Origin: Roseateles subflavus
Lineage (GTDB): Bacteria > Pseudomonadota > Gammaproteobacteria > Burkholderiales > Burkholderiaceae_C
Reading direction: 5' to 3'
Assembly: GCF_030285365.1 (NCBI RefSeq)
Contig: NZ_JASVDS010000007.1
Span: forward strand, 62,001-126,000
Length of the DNA stretch: 64,000 nt
Numbering within the stretch: position 1 is the first letter of the stretch; every line of letters begins with the position of its first letter. Positions 1 through 11,421 of the stretch are shown in pieces. A program made the position numbers and the translations under genes. The notes below the pieces were generated by a model that saw only the letters and a program-made list of their open reading frames with translations, was not told the DNA's origin and made no database searches.

Positions 1-427
<427 letters not shown>

Positions 428-429
428 CG

Positions 430-969
430 ATGCAGCCGCGCCGCCTCCCCGCCCTGCAGCCCGGCCGCCGCGCGGGCCTGGCGGCGCTTGGCCTGCTCGC
501 CCTGGGCGCGGCGCTGCCCCGGCGGGCGCTCGCCCTGGACGCCCCGAAGGGCCGGGTGGTGCTGACCCTCAGCGGCACGGGACTCAAGACCAATGTCGAC
601 GGCCGCGCCGCCTTCGACATGGACATGCTCGCCGCGCTGCCGCAGCGCAGCTTCACGGTGCACACGCCCTGGTACCCCGAGGCCCGCAAGTTCACCGGCC
701 CGCTGCTGCGCGACGTCCTGGCCCAGGCCGGCGTGCGGGGCGGCAGCATCGAGGCCTACGCGCTGAACGACTACCGCGTCACCATCCCGATGGAGGACGT
801 GCTGCAGTACCCGGTCATCCTCGCGCGGCTGATGGACGACCAGCCCATGTCCGTGCGTGACAAGGGGCCGCTGTTCATCATCTACCCCTTCGACGAGGAC
901 CGTCGCCTGCGCAGCAGCATCTATTACAGCCGCTGCGCCTGGCAGCTCAAGGCCCTGGAGATCCGCTGA
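430..969 (+). CDS. Small periplasmic protein with sulfite-oxidase-type molybdopterin fold
   Basis: A 179-residue exported protein. Residues 1-36 form a signal peptide with an Arg-Arg pair near position 15, so Tat export is possible but not certain. The rest resembles the compact oxidoreductase molybdopterin-binding domain family, which is often annotated as a molybdopterin-dependent oxidoreductase. The only Cys of the mature part lies close to the C-terminus ([10 protein letters not shown]), not in the usual Mo-ligand position of sulfite oxidases. Cofactor binding is therefore doubtful, and a sensory or binding role is equally plausible. It is followed after 4 bases by a membrane-bound hybrid kinase, which suggests a periplasmic partner for that sensor. 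The function is inferred. Confidence 0.75.
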   Translation: MQPRRLPALQPGRRAGLAALGLLALGAALPRRALALDAPKGRVVLTLSGTGLKTNVDGRAAFDMDMLAALPQRSFTVHTPWYPEARKFTGPLLRDVLAQAGVRGGSIEAYALNDYRVTIPMEDVLQYPVILARLMDDQPMSVRDKGPLFIIYPFDEDRRLRSSIYYSRCAWQLKALEIR

Positions 970-973
970 CGGC

Positions 974-3244
<2,271 letters not shown>

Positions 3245-3252
3245 CCCCGACC

Positions 3253-3273
3253 CGGGCCGGACGCACCGGCCCG
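3253..3273. terminator. GC hairpin between convergent hybrid kinase and murB
   Basis: An 8-bp perfect stem (CGGGCCGG, 5-base loop, CCGGCCCG) lies in the 39-base gap between two convergent genes. No T-run follows on either side, so it is at best a weak bidirectional terminator. The call rests on position and stem only. Confidence 0.4.
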
Positions 3274-3283
3274 GCGGCCGTCG

Positions 3284-4375
3284 TCAGACAATCACCGGCT
3301 CCGGCTCCAGGCGGATGCCGAATCGGCCGTAGACGCTTTCCTGGATGGCCCGCGCCAGCGTCACCACCTCGGCGCCCCGCGCCTCACCGCGGTTGACGAG
3401 CACCAGCGCCTGGCGCTCGTAGACGGCCGCGCCGCCCACGCTCTTGCCTTTCCAGCCGCAGGCGTCGATCAGCCAGCCGGCAGCGAGCTTCACCGTGCCG
3501 TCGGGCATGGGGTAGTGCACGATGCCGGGGTCGCGGCCGATGATGTCCCGGCACTGCTCCTCGGTGACCACCGGGTTCTTGAAGAAGCTGCCGGCATTGC
3601 CGATCTGGCGGGGATCGGGCAGCTTGGCCTGCCGGATCTGGCAGACCCAGTCGAAGATCTGCATCGCCGAGGGTGCCGAGATGCCGGTCTCGCCCATCTT
3701 GCGCTCGAGGTCGAGGTAGCTCAGGTGCGGCACCCAGGGCTTCGGGCAGCGCAGCAGCACACGGGTGATCACGCTCTTGCCGGCCAGGCCGCCGAAGCCG
3801 GTCTGCTTGAACACGCTGTCCCGGTAGCCGAGGGCGCAGACGCTGGCCGGGAGCCGCACGGGCCGGCCGGTGACGAGGTCCACGACATCCACCGCCTCGA
3901 GGCGGTCCTTCAACTCGACGCCGTAGGCGCCGATGTTCTGCACCGGCGCCGCGCCGGCCGTCCCGGGGATCAGGGCGAGATTCTCCAAGCCCGGGCACCC
4001 CTGCTCGAGGCTCCAGCGGACGACGTCATGCCAGACCTCGCCGGCGCCGACCTCAAGGATCCAGGCGTCGTCGCGCTCCTCGATGACGCGCCTGCCCATG
4101 ATTTCCATCTTGAGCACGAGCGCCTCGACGTCCCGCGTGAGCACGATGTTGCTGCCGCCGCCCAGCACGAATTTCGGGCACAGACCGAGCTCCGGGTGGT
4201 CGATCACCCGGCGCAGATCAGCCTCCTGGCGGATGCGGACCAGGCGTTGCGCCGTGGCCGGCAGGCCGAAGCTGTTGTAGGGCCGCAGGTTCACGCCCTC
4301 CTCGATCGTGAGGGTCGCGGGGCCCCCATTCAGGCGCGGACCCTCGTCCCGGGTGTTCGGCATCTCGTGTTGCAT
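3284..4375 (-). CDS. murB: UDP-N-acetylenolpyruvoylglucosamine reductase
   Basis: A 363-residue FAD enzyme that reduces UDP-GlcNAc-enolpyruvate to UDP-MurNAc with NADPH, the second committed step of peptidoglycan precursor synthesis in the cytoplasm. The FAD-binding stretch FVLGGGSNIVL, the IPGTAGAAPVQNIGAYG segment and the catalytic NAGSFFKNP region are intact, and the C-terminal RFGIRLEPEP ending is typical of the type I (E. coli-like) enzyme. The start was set at ATG 4375 (MQHEMPNTRD); ATG 4363 is an alternative, and longer upstream frames would run into the divergent yajQ gene. The gene is convergent with the hybrid kinase gene. Confidence 0.96.
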   Translation of the reverse strand: MQHEMPNTRDEGPRLNGGPATLTIEEGVNLRPYNSFGLPATAQRLVRIRQEADLRRVIDHPELGLCPKFVLGGGSNIVLTRDVEALVLKMEIMGRRVIEERDDAWILEVGAGEVWHDVVRWSLEQGCPGLENLALIPGTAGAAPVQNIGAYGVELKDRLEAVDVVDLVTGRPVRLPASVCALGYRDSVFKQTGFGGLAGKSVITRVLLRCPKPWVPHLSYLDLERKMGETGISAPSAMQIFDWVCQIRQAKLPDPRQIGNAGSFFKNPVVTEEQCRDIIGRDPGIVHYPMPDGTVKLAAGWLIDACGWKGKSVGGAAVYERQALVLVNRGEARGAEVVTLARAIQESVYGRFGIRLEPEPVIV

Positions 4376-4439
4376 GGCAGAATTTTCCCAGATTCCCCCG
4401 CCGCTTCCGGCGCGGGCACTGCCCTCAAGGATGTAATTG

Positions 4440-4934
4440 ATGCCTAGCTTTGACACCAAGCTGGAACCCGACATGGTCAAGATCGGCCATGGCGTGGACA
4501 ACAGCAAGAAAGAGATCGACACGCGTTTCGACTTCAAGGGCACCAGCGCCCAGGTCGAGCTCAAGGCCAAGGAGAAGGAGATCCACTCGACCGGCGACAG
4601 CGATTTCCAGCTGGAGCAGATCGAGGCCGTGCTCTACGGCAAGCTGACCAAGCAGGGCGTGGTCATCAGCTTCCTCGAGAAGAAGGACAAGATCGAGAAG
4701 CTCGGCGGCGACAAGGTCCGCCAGGTCTACAAGATCCGCTCGGGCATCGATGCCGACAACGCCAAGAAGATCACCGCGGCGATCAAGAACAGCAAGCTCA
4801 AGGTCCAGAGCTCGATCCAGGGCGACGTCGTGCGCATCACCGGCAAGAACCGTGACGACCTCCAGCTGGCCATCGCCCAGCTGAAGAAGGACATGGCGGA
4901 CCTGCCGCTCAGCTACGACAACTTCCGCGACTGA
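4440..4934 (+). CDS. yajQ: YajQ-family nucleotide-binding protein
   Basis: A 164-residue cytoplasmic protein of the YajQ/UPF0234 family. It begins PSFDTKLE and has the family stretches NSKKEIDTRFDFKG and KIRSGIDADNAKKI, giving two RNA-recognition-like folds. Members bind nucleic acids or nucleotides; a Xanthomonas homologue binds cyclic di-GMP and acts with a transcription factor, but whether this one does is not shown. The ATG at 4440 gives the family start; a TTG three bases upstream would add one residue. The gene is divergent from murB across 64 bases and is closed by a clear terminator. Confidence 0.93.
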   Translation: MPSFDTKLEPDMVKIGHGVDNSKKEIDTRFDFKGTSAQVELKAKEKEIHSTGDSDFQLEQIEAVLYGKLTKQGVVISFLEKKDKIEKLGGDKVRQVYKIRSGIDADNAKKITAAIKNSKLKVQSSIQGDVVRITGKNRDDLQLAIAQLKKDMADLPLSYDNFRD

Positions 4935-4954
4935 GCCTGCGCCCGTCGCCTGCC

Positions 4955-4981
4955 GGGACCGCCGCCGCGGTCCCTTTTCTT
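4955..4981 (+). terminator. Rho-independent terminator of yajQ
   Basis: A perfect 8-bp stem (GGGACCGC, loop CGCC, GCGGTCCC) is followed directly by TTTTCTT. It lies 20 bases past the yajQ stop and separates that gene from prsT. Confidence 0.85.
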
Positions 4982-5037
4982 CACCGGTCTCCCACGCCCG
5001 CGCGGGCTGGGGCCGGCACCGCCGCACTGGATCGCCC

Positions 5038-7830
5038 ATGAACCGCCTGCCCTCCCGCTTGCTTCTCGCCCTGCTCCTCGGCGCCTCACTCCAGGCCCAG
5101 GGCGCGGGTGATGCGGCCAGCAAGTTCTACGATGACGCCCAGCAGCGTCTCGAGAAGAAGGACATCGAGGGCGCGCTGATCCAGCTGCGCAACTCGCTGC
5201 AGGCGGATCCGCGCATGCTGTCCGCGCACCTCCTGCTGGCCCGCACGCTGCTGAAGGTGGGCGATCTCGCCTCCGCCGAGGCGGCCTTCGACGAGGCGCT
5301 CAAGCAGGGCGTCTCGCGCAGCGAGGTGATGGTCGACCTCGGCCAGCTCTACATCGCCCTGGGCGAGTACAAGAAGCTGCTGGAGCGGGTCAACACCAAC
5401 GGCGTGCCGGTGGGCAGCCACGCCGAGATCCTGACGCTGCGCGGCACCGCCTTCGCGACGCTGGGTCAGAAGGAGGCCGCCAGCAAGTCCTTCGCCGAGG
5501 CGCGTGCGCTGGCGCCGCGCTCGCCGCTGCCCCTGCTGGCCGAAGCGACCATGCTGACGCGCCAGGGCGACCTGGAAAAGGCCCGGGCCCAGATCAGCAA
5601 GGCGCTGGAGTTCGATCCCGCCAACAGCGCGGCCTGGTATGCCCTGGGCACGGTTCAGCAGCGGCTCAAGGACGGCAGCGGCGCGCTCGCCTCCTTCGGC
5701 AAGGCCCTGCAACACCAGCCGCTGAACGTCGACGCGCGTGTCGCGCGCGCCGGCCTGTACGTGACGGGCAACCAGCTGAAGGAGGCCGAGCAGGACCTCG
5801 TCGCCCTCGAGCAGGCCAGCCTGGCCGATGCGCGGGCCTCCTACCTGCGCGGGGTGCTTGAGACCCGCAAGGGCAATGCCGCCAAGGCACGCGATGCCTA
5901 CATCCAGTCCACCGAGCTGCTGGCCCTGCAGCCGGCGGGCGTGATCAACAGCGACGAGAGCCTCAACTTCGCGGGCGCCATGGCCTACAAGGCCCTCGGC
6001 GACAACGAGAAGGCCCGGGAGCACCTGCGCAACCTCCTCGCGCTCAATGCGAACCACTACGCCGGCCAGCTGATGGCGGCCAGCATCGCCCTGGAGCAGC
6101 GGGATCCCGTCCAGGCCCAGCAGGTGGTCAGCAACCTGCTGCGCCTGCGCCCCAACGACCCGCAGGTCCTCTATCTGCAGGGCAGCATCCACCTGGCCCG
6201 CAAGCGCTACGACCTCGCCGCGGAGACCTTCGACAAGGCCGCGTCGCTGCAGCCGACGCCGGACACCATCCGCGAGCTGGCGCTGAGCCAGCTCTCCCTG
6301 GGCCAGGGTGACGCCGGCATCAGCAACCTGGAGAAGGTGCTGGCAGTCAACCCGGGCGACACCCGCGCCGCCATCCAGCTCATCACCGCCTACGCCAGCA
6401 TGGGCAAGGGCTCGCGCGCCCTGCAGCTGGCCGAGAACCTGCTCAAGAGCGACCCGCAGAACCCCATGCTCATCAACTACCTGGGCAACATCAAGGGGCG
6501 GCTGGGGGACAAGGGCGGCGCCCGCGCCTCCTTCCAGCAGGCCCTGGCCAAGAGCCCGGGCTTCAAGCCGGCCCTCATCAACCTCAGCTGGCTGGACATC
6601 GAGGAAAAGCAGTTCGACGTGGCACGGCAGCGGATCGACGGCCTGCTCAAGAAGGACGCCGAGGACCCGCAGCTGCTCTACCAGCTGGGCGTGCTGGAAC
6701 TGCGGGCGCGGCGCTTCAACGAGGCCGTCGAGGCCCTGGAGAAGGCGTCGAACCTCTCCCGCAATGACCCCCGGCCCGGCCTCTCGCTGATGGAGCTCTA
6801 CACGAGCCAACGCAAGATGGACCAGGCCATCGCGGTCGGCAAGGGGCTCAACGGCAAGTACCAGGGCAATCTGGAGGTCGCCCTGACGCTCGGCCGTGCC
6901 TACGCCATGCACGGCGACATGAGCAATGCCCGCACGCTGCTGCAGGAAGCCACGCGCATCGCAGGCTACGACCCCGAGGCGCAGGTCATCGTCGGGCGGC
7001 AGCAGCTGGCCATCGGCAATGTCGACGGTGCGGGCTACAACCTCCAGAAGGCCCAGCAGAACGGCGCCGAGGCCCTGAACGTGCTGGTGCTGTCCATCGA
7101 GGTGGCCAACCGGAAGAAGGACAACGCCCGCGCCGACGCCACACTCAAGACGCTGCTGGCCAAGTACCCCAACGCGATGCCGGCCCTGCTGACGGCCGGC
7201 CACCTGGCCTACGCCCGGGGGCAGTTCGCCGAGGCCGCCAAGCGCTACCAGCAGGTGCTGGACCTGGAGCCGACGTCGGGCAATGCCCTGTTGCTGGCCC
7301 GGGCCCAGACCAGCGGCGGCGATCCGCAGAAGGGTCTCGCCACGCTCGAGGCTTGGTCGCAGAAGTCACCACAGGACCTCGGCCTGCTGCGGGTCCTCGC
7401 CGAAGCCCAGGCCGAGCTGGGCAAGAACGACGCCGCCAAGCGCAGCTTCTCGACGCTCATCACCCGGGACCCGCAGGACGTGTCCGCCATGGCGACCTAT
7501 GCGCTGCTGCTGCAGCGGCTGGGCGATGCAGGCGCCCTGGCCATGGCCGAGCGCGCCCGCAAGCTGGCGCCGGAGAGCCCGGAAACCCTCGACGCCCAGG
7601 GGTGGATCCATGTGAAGCGCGGAGAGATCGAGGCCGGCCTGCGCCTGCTGCGCGACGCGCGACTGCGTGACCCCAACCAGGGCGTGCTGCGCTTCCACCT
7701 GGCCTACGCGCTGGCGAAGTCCGGTCGCAAGCCGGATGCCAAGGAGGAGCTTCAGGCGGCCCTGAGCATGCCGGGGCGATTCCGGGACAGCAGCGACTTC
7801 AAGGCGCTCAAGGCCGAGCTGGGCCTGTGA
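5038..7830 (+). CDS. prsT: PEP-CTERM system TPR-repeat protein PrsT
   Basis: A 930-residue exported protein built almost wholly of tetratricopeptide-like helical pairs (for example LLARTLLKVGDLASAEAAF near 67 and later repeats of the A-x-x-A-x-x-x-Y/F type). Length and repeat pattern match the PrsT family that accompanies exosortase/PEP-CTERM sorting in EPS-forming proteobacteria. Residues 1-22 are a Sec signal peptide ending QAQGA. No lipobox Cys is present, although many relatives are described as lipoproteins. The next gene on the same strand encodes a PEP-CTERM cargo, supporting the assignment. No exosortase or glycosyltransferase gene lies nearby, so the rest of the system must be elsewhere. 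The exact role, scaffold or export partner, is not established. Confidence 0.88.
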   Translation: MNRLPSRLLLALLLGASLQAQGAGDAASKFYDDAQQRLEKKDIEGALIQLRNSLQADPRMLSAHLLLARTLLKVGDLASAEAAFDEALKQGVSRSEVMVDLGQLYIALGEYKKLLERVNTNGVPVGSHAEILTLRGTAFATLGQKEAASKSFAEARALAPRSPLPLLAEATMLTRQGDLEKARAQISKALEFDPANSAAWYALGTVQQRLKDGSGALASFGKALQHQPLNVDARVARAGLYVTGNQLKEAEQDLVALEQASLADARASYLRGVLETRKGNAAKARDAYIQSTELLALQPAGVINSDESLNFAGAMAYKALGDNEKAREHLRNLLALNANHYAGQLMAASIALEQRDPVQAQQVVSNLLRLRPNDPQVLYLQGSIHLARKRYDLAAETFDKAASLQPTPDTIRELALSQLSLGQGDAGISNLEKVLAVNPGDTRAAIQLITAYASMGKGSRALQLAENLLKSDPQNPMLINYLGNIKGRLGDKGGARASFQQALAKSPGFKPALINLSWLDIEEKQFDVARQRIDGLLKKDAEDPQLLYQLGVLELRARRFNEAVEALEKASNLSRNDPRPGLSLMELYTSQRKMDQAIAVGKGLNGKYQGNLEVALTLGRAYAMHGDMSNARTLLQEATRIAGYDPEAQVIVGRQQLAIGNVDGAGYNLQKAQQNGAEALNVLVLSIEVANRKKDNARADATLKTLLAKYPNAMPALLTAGHLAYARGQFAEAAKRYQQVLDLEPTSGNALLLARAQTSGGDPQKGLATLEAWSQKSPQDLGLLRVLAEAQAELGKNDAAKRSFSTLITRDPQDVSAMATYALLLQRLGDAGALAMAERARKLAPESPETLDAQGWIHVKRGEIEAGLRLLRDARLRDPNQGVLRFHLAYALAKSGRKPDAKEELQAALSMPGRFRDSSDFKALKAELGL

Positions 7831-7941
7831 ACCGCCGCACGGCTGCGCCGCCTGTTCGCTTGTCGGCCAGTCTTACAACCCGGCTCAGCAACGCCAGCGG
7901 ATTCGACAACAAATCTTTATAAATCATAGGCTTGCCAACAC

Positions 7942-7956
7942 TGGCCTCATAATTGC
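7942..7956 (+). promoter_or_regulatory. Sigma-54 (-24/-12) promoter upstream of the PEP-CTERM gene
   Basis: CTGGCCTCATAATTGCTT carries GG and GC exactly 10 bases apart, with TGGC and TTGCT matching the RpoN consensus TGGCAC-N5-TTGCW. Transcription would start near 7968, leaving a leader of about 130 bases before ATG 8098. PrsK/PrsR with RpoN is known to drive PEP-CTERM genes in Zoogloea, so the site fits the gene it precedes. Confidence 0.65.
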
Positions 7957-8097
7957 TTACATTGTTCGCCAAGTGTGACGAGATCCGGCGGCTGCCACAG
8001 AGCCCCTCGTTCACGGGATGAACAGAATGACCATCACTGGTAGCCTCCCGTCCGTAGCTGGGCGAGATGCGCCGGCAAGCAACAAAGCGACAAGACC

Positions 8098-8955
8098 ATG
8101 AGCACTTCAGCAATGACCAAGACCTTTGCCACCCTGGGCCTGAGCCTCGGGCTTGCGGTGTTGAGCATGGGCTCGGCGCTGGCCTACAACACCACCCTGT
8201 CGAGCACCGGCACCAACCGGTACGCGCAGGCCGACGTCCAGATCGGCAGCTATGCCAAGCCTGGCCAGTCGATGGGCGCCACGCTGGTGAACGATTCCTC
8301 CGCGAACACCTCCTTCTGGGTGTACTGCATCGACCCGCTGACCACCAGCAAGCTGAGCAACACCTACGCGACGTCCACGCTGGATGCCTTCATGGGTGTC
8401 ACGCTCGGCGCCAACGGTTCCGCCAGCAGCGGCAACGGCGCCGCGTCGGGCTACAAGACCCTCTACACGAGCGGGCCCTACGCCGTCGCTGACAACTACG
8501 AGTACCAGTCCGGCACCGTGGCCCTGTACAACAACCTGGTCGAGCTCTACAACTACGCCTACAAGGACAGCCTGACGAGCAATACCAAGTCGGCTGCCTT
8601 CCAGTACGTGCTGTGGGAACTGCTGGGCGATGCCTCCAGCAACGTCGCCGATCCGACCAAGAACGGCGGTGCCTACATCGGCGCCTCGTCGAACTCGGCC
8701 TATGAAGCCGTCCGCACCCAGGCCGAGAAGTACCTCGACGCCCTGAACAACGCGAACGAGTCCTTCTGGACGAGCAGCCTCGGCCTGACGAAGTCCGCCT
8801 ACAACTTCACCGTGTACAAGAGCACGTCCAGCCCGACGTCGCAGGCCTTCGTGTCGGTGACGGACAAGGTCAGCAATGTGCCGGAACCCGGCTCGATCGC
8901 CCTGGCCTTCGCCGCCTTCGGTGCCGTGGCCTACACCCGCCGCCGCAAGCAGTAA
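8098..8955 (+). CDS. PEP-CTERM surface protein with thioester-domain-like Cys/Gln motifs
   Basis: A 285-residue exported protein. A signal peptide (about 1-29, ending SALA) is followed by a Ser/Thr/Tyr/Asn-rich body and a C-terminal sorting signal: VPEPGS, a hydrophobic helix and RRRKQ, the signature cut by exosortase. The mature body has a single Cys, Cys77 in VYCID, and Gln169 in FQYVLW. The pair fits the [YFL]C and hydrophobic-Q-x-x-hydrophobic signatures of Cys-Gln thioester domains in Gram-positive adhesins, so this may be a covalent surface-binding protein; that step is inference. No good Shine-Dalgarno is seen before ATG 8098; ATG 8113 is an alternative. It lies 267 bases after prsT, behind a sigma-54-type promoter. 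Confidence 0.85.
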   Translation: MSTSAMTKTFATLGLSLGLAVLSMGSALAYNTTLSSTGTNRYAQADVQIGSYAKPGQSMGATLVNDSSANTSFWVYCIDPLTTSKLSNTYATSTLDAFMGVTLGANGSASSGNGAASGYKTLYTSGPYAVADNYEYQSGTVALYNNLVELYNYAYKDSLTSNTKSAAFQYVLWELLGDASSNVADPTKNGGAYIGASSNSAYEAVRTQAEKYLDALNNANESFWTSSLGLTKSAYNFTVYKSTSSPTSQAFVSVTDKVSNVPEPGSIALAFAAFGAVAYTRRRKQ

Positions 8956-8989
8956 GCGCCGGCCAGCGCCCTCGGGGCGTCTCACGAAA

Positions 8990-9016
8990 GCAGCCTCCGG
9001 GCTGCTTTTTGCTTTT
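8990..9016 (+). terminator. Rho-independent terminator of the PEP-CTERM gene
   Basis: A perfect 6-bp stem (GCAGCC, loop TCCG, GGCTGC) is followed by TTTTTGCTTTT. It stands 35 bases past the PEP-CTERM stop, before the convergent peptidase gene. Confidence 0.85.
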
Positions 9017-9060
9017 CCGGGGCCGCTGGCGGCCTGAGAGGGGCCGCGACGCGACGGTGC

Positions 9061-10011
9061 TCAGCGAAAGATGCGTGCCTCGGGGGCCTGCCCGCAGCGG
9101 ACCCAGCCGCGGTACATGCCCTCGGTGTTGAAGGGCAGGCAGATCTCGCCCGTGTGCGACACCGCGATCAGCCCGCCCTGCCCGGCCACCGCCGGCAGCA
9201 GGGTGTCCACCACATCACGGCCCGCCTCGGCCAGGCTGCGGCCCAGATAGCGCATCTGTGCCGACATCTCATGTGCCGCCAGGACGCGCATGAAGGCTTC
9301 CCCGGTGCCGGTGCAGGACACCGCCACCGTGCCATCCGCATAGCAGCCGGCGCCGAGGATGGGGGAGTCTCCCACCCGCCCGGGGTGCTTGTTGGTCATG
9401 CCGCCGGTCGAGGTGGCCGCCGCCAGCCGGCCGTGCGCGTCCAGCGCCACCGCCCCCACCGTGCCGAACTTGTGGCGCTCATCCAGCGGCGGCTGTGCCC
9501 CGTCGTGATCGAGGATGGCCGCCGTCCCCACGCCTTGTGCACGCCGCAGCTGGGCGAGGCGCTCCGGCGTGCCGAACCAGTCCGGCGACACCTGCTCCAG
9601 GCCCTGCGCCGCGGCAAAGGCATCGGCGGCGGCACCGATCAGCATCACGTGGCCGCTGGCCTCCATGACCGCGCGGGCCGCGCGCACCGGATTGCGCGTG
9701 CTGCGCAGGCCGGCCACCGCCCCCGCGCGACGCGTATGCCCGTCCATCACGCTGGCGTCGAGCTCATGCGTGGCATCCGCCGTGTAGACCGCGCCGCGGC
9801 CAGCATTGAAGCGCTCGTTCTCCTCCAGCAGCCGCACGCATTCGACGACCACCTCCAGCGCCGGTGCGCCCCGGGCCAGCAGCTGCTCGCCTGCGCGAAG
9901 GATGTCCTGCAAGGCGTCGAGATAGGCCTGCTCGACGGCCGGCAGCGTCGTTTCGCGAAGAATCGTGCCGGCACCTCCGTGGATGGCCAGCGTGGCGGGA
10001 ATCGTGTTCAT
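9061..10011 (-). CDS. iaaA: Isoaspartyl peptidase / plant-type L-asparaginase
   Basis: A 316-residue Ntn-hydrolase precursor that cleaves itself into alpha and beta chains and hydrolyses beta-aspartyl dipeptides and L-asparagine. The nucleophile is Thr184 in HKFGTVGAVALD, preceded by the expected flexible linker; AIHGGAGTI at the N-terminus and NAGRGAVYT are the other family motifs. The length equals that of the E. coli enzyme (EcAIII, about 320). ATG 10011 gives the usual start; ATG 10020 would add three residues. There is no signal peptide, so it is cytoplasmic. It is divergent from the acyl-CoA dehydrogenase pair. Confidence 0.93.
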   Translation of the reverse strand: MNTIPATLAIHGGAGTILRETTLPAVEQAYLDALQDILRAGEQLLARGAPALEVVVECVRLLEENERFNAGRGAVYTADATHELDASVMDGHTRRAGAVAGLRSTRNPVRAARAVMEASGHVMLIGAAADAFAAAQGLEQVSPDWFGTPERLAQLRRAQGVGTAAILDHDGAQPPLDERHKFGTVGAVALDAHGRLAAATSTGGMTNKHPGRVGDSPILGAGCYADGTVAVSCTGTGEAFMRVLAAHEMSAQMRYLGRSLAEAGRDVVDTLLPAVAGQGGLIAVSHTGEICLPFNTEGMYRGWVRCGQAPEARIFR

Positions 10012-10203
10012 GGCCCGCATTGTGAAGGGCCCGAGCCTCGGGGCGGACCACCGCCACCCTGCGCCCGGCAGGGCATTCCCTAGGCACCGACTGTCCCCCA
10101 TTCGACAGGGCGGAAAAGAACGGCCGTGCTAAAACCTGCTTCCATCGGCCTGCCATCACAGGCCCCATGCCCGCCCTGCCGGACGGGCCCAGGAGACACG
10201 CCC

Positions 10204-11403
10204 ATGCAACTGGCCTTCACCCCCGAACAGGAAGCCTTCCGCGCGGAGATCCGCGCGTGGGTCGCCGACCACCTGCCCCAGGACATCAGCGACAAGGTGC
10301 ACCGCGCCCAGCGTCTGCACAAGGACGACCTCCAGCGCTGGGCACGCATTCTCGGCAAACAGGGCTGGCATGGCTGGGCCTGGCCGAAGCAGTTCGGCGG
10401 CCCGGGTTGGGATGCCATCCAGCGCCATCTCTTCGAGGAGGAGTGCGCCCTCGCCGGGGCCCCCCGCGTCGTGCCCTTCGGGCCGGTGATGGTCGCGCCG
10501 GTCATCATGGCCTTTGGCAGCCCGGCCCAGCAGCAGCGCTTCCTGCCCGGCATCATGAGCGGCGACGTGTGGTGGAGCCAGGGCTACAGCGAGCCCGGCT
10601 CGGGCTCGGATCTGGCCTCGGTCAAGACGCGCGCCGAGCGCCAGGGCGACCACTACCTCGTGAACGGCCAGAAGACCTGGACCACGCTCGGCCAGTACGG
10701 CGACTGGATCTTCTGCCTCGTGCGCACGGACACGCAGGTGAAGCCGCAGGCCGGCATCTCCTTCCTGCTGATCGACATGAAGTCGCCCGGGGTGACCGTG
10801 CGGCCCATCATCATGCTGGACGGCGAACACGAGGTGAACGAGGTCTTTTTTGACAACGTCCGCGTGCCCGCCGAGAACCTCATCGGCGAGGAGAACAAGG
10901 GCTGGACCTATGCCAAGTACCTCCTGGCCCACGAACGCACCAACATCGCCGACGTGAACCGTGCCAAGCGCGAGCTGGAGCGCCTCAAGCGCATCGCCGT
11001 TGCCGAGGGCGTGTACGAGGACAGCCGCTTCCGCGACCAGATCGCGCTGCTGGAGGTGGACATCATCGCCCTGGAGATGATGGTGCTGCGCGTGCTCTCC
11101 GCCGAGAGCTCGGGCCGGCAGTCGCTGGAGGTGGCCGGCCTGCTCAAGATCCGCGGCAGCGAGATCCAGCAGCGCTACACCGAGCTGATGATGCTCGCCG
11201 GCGGCCCCTTCTCGACGCCCTACCTCCACGAGGCCATGGAGGCCGGCTGGCAGGGCGATCAGGCGCTCGGCGGGCTGTGGCCCGGCGGCGCGGCCCACTG
11301 CGCCTCGCTGACCAGCCACTACCTCAACCACCGCAAGACCACGATCTACGGTGGATCGAACGAGGTGCAACGCAACATCGTCGCCCAGACCCTGCTGGGC
11401 TGA
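10204..11403 (+). CDS. Acyl-CoA dehydrogenase, large-type subunit (PimC-like)
   Basis: A 399-residue FAD flavoprotein of the acyl-CoA dehydrogenase family. The N-terminal helical domain starts MQLAFTPEQEAFR, a middle beta domain contains SEPGSGSDLASVKT and the QKTWTT strand, and the C-terminal helical domain ends with YGGSNEVQRNIVAQTLLG, a flavin-contacting motif. ATG 10204 was chosen over in-frame starts upstream because it begins the conserved helix. A second, shorter dehydrogenase follows after 18 bases. Such large/small pairs occur as pimeloyl-CoA dehydrogenase PimC/PimD or as heteromeric FadE enzymes. The substrate cannot be fixed from sequence and no other beta-oxidation gene is near. 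Confidence 0.88.
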   Translation: MQLAFTPEQEAFRAEIRAWVADHLPQDISDKVHRAQRLHKDDLQRWARILGKQGWHGWAWPKQFGGPGWDAIQRHLFEEECALAGAPRVVPFGPVMVAPVIMAFGSPAQQQRFLPGIMSGDVWWSQGYSEPGSGSDLASVKTRAERQGDHYLVNGQKTWTTLGQYGDWIFCLVRTDTQVKPQAGISFLLIDMKSPGVTVRPIIMLDGEHEVNEVFFDNVRVPAENLIGEENKGWTYAKYLLAHERTNIADVNRAKRELERLKRIAVAEGVYEDSRFRDQIALLEVDIIALEMMVLRVLSAESSGRQSLEVAGLLKIRGSEIQQRYTELMMLAGGPFSTPYLHEAMEAGWQGDQALGGLWPGGAAHCASLTSHYLNHRKTTIYGGSNEVQRNIVAQTLLG

Positions 11404-11421
11404 CGCGCAGGAGACCCCGCC

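Noticed and set aside
7969-8097. Possible cyclic di-GMP riboswitch in the leader of the PEP-CTERM gene
   Set aside because: The leader is long enough, but the GEMM core motifs (GGGCAAACC-like and GGACGCAAAGCC-like) are not present in order; only general GC pairing is seen.
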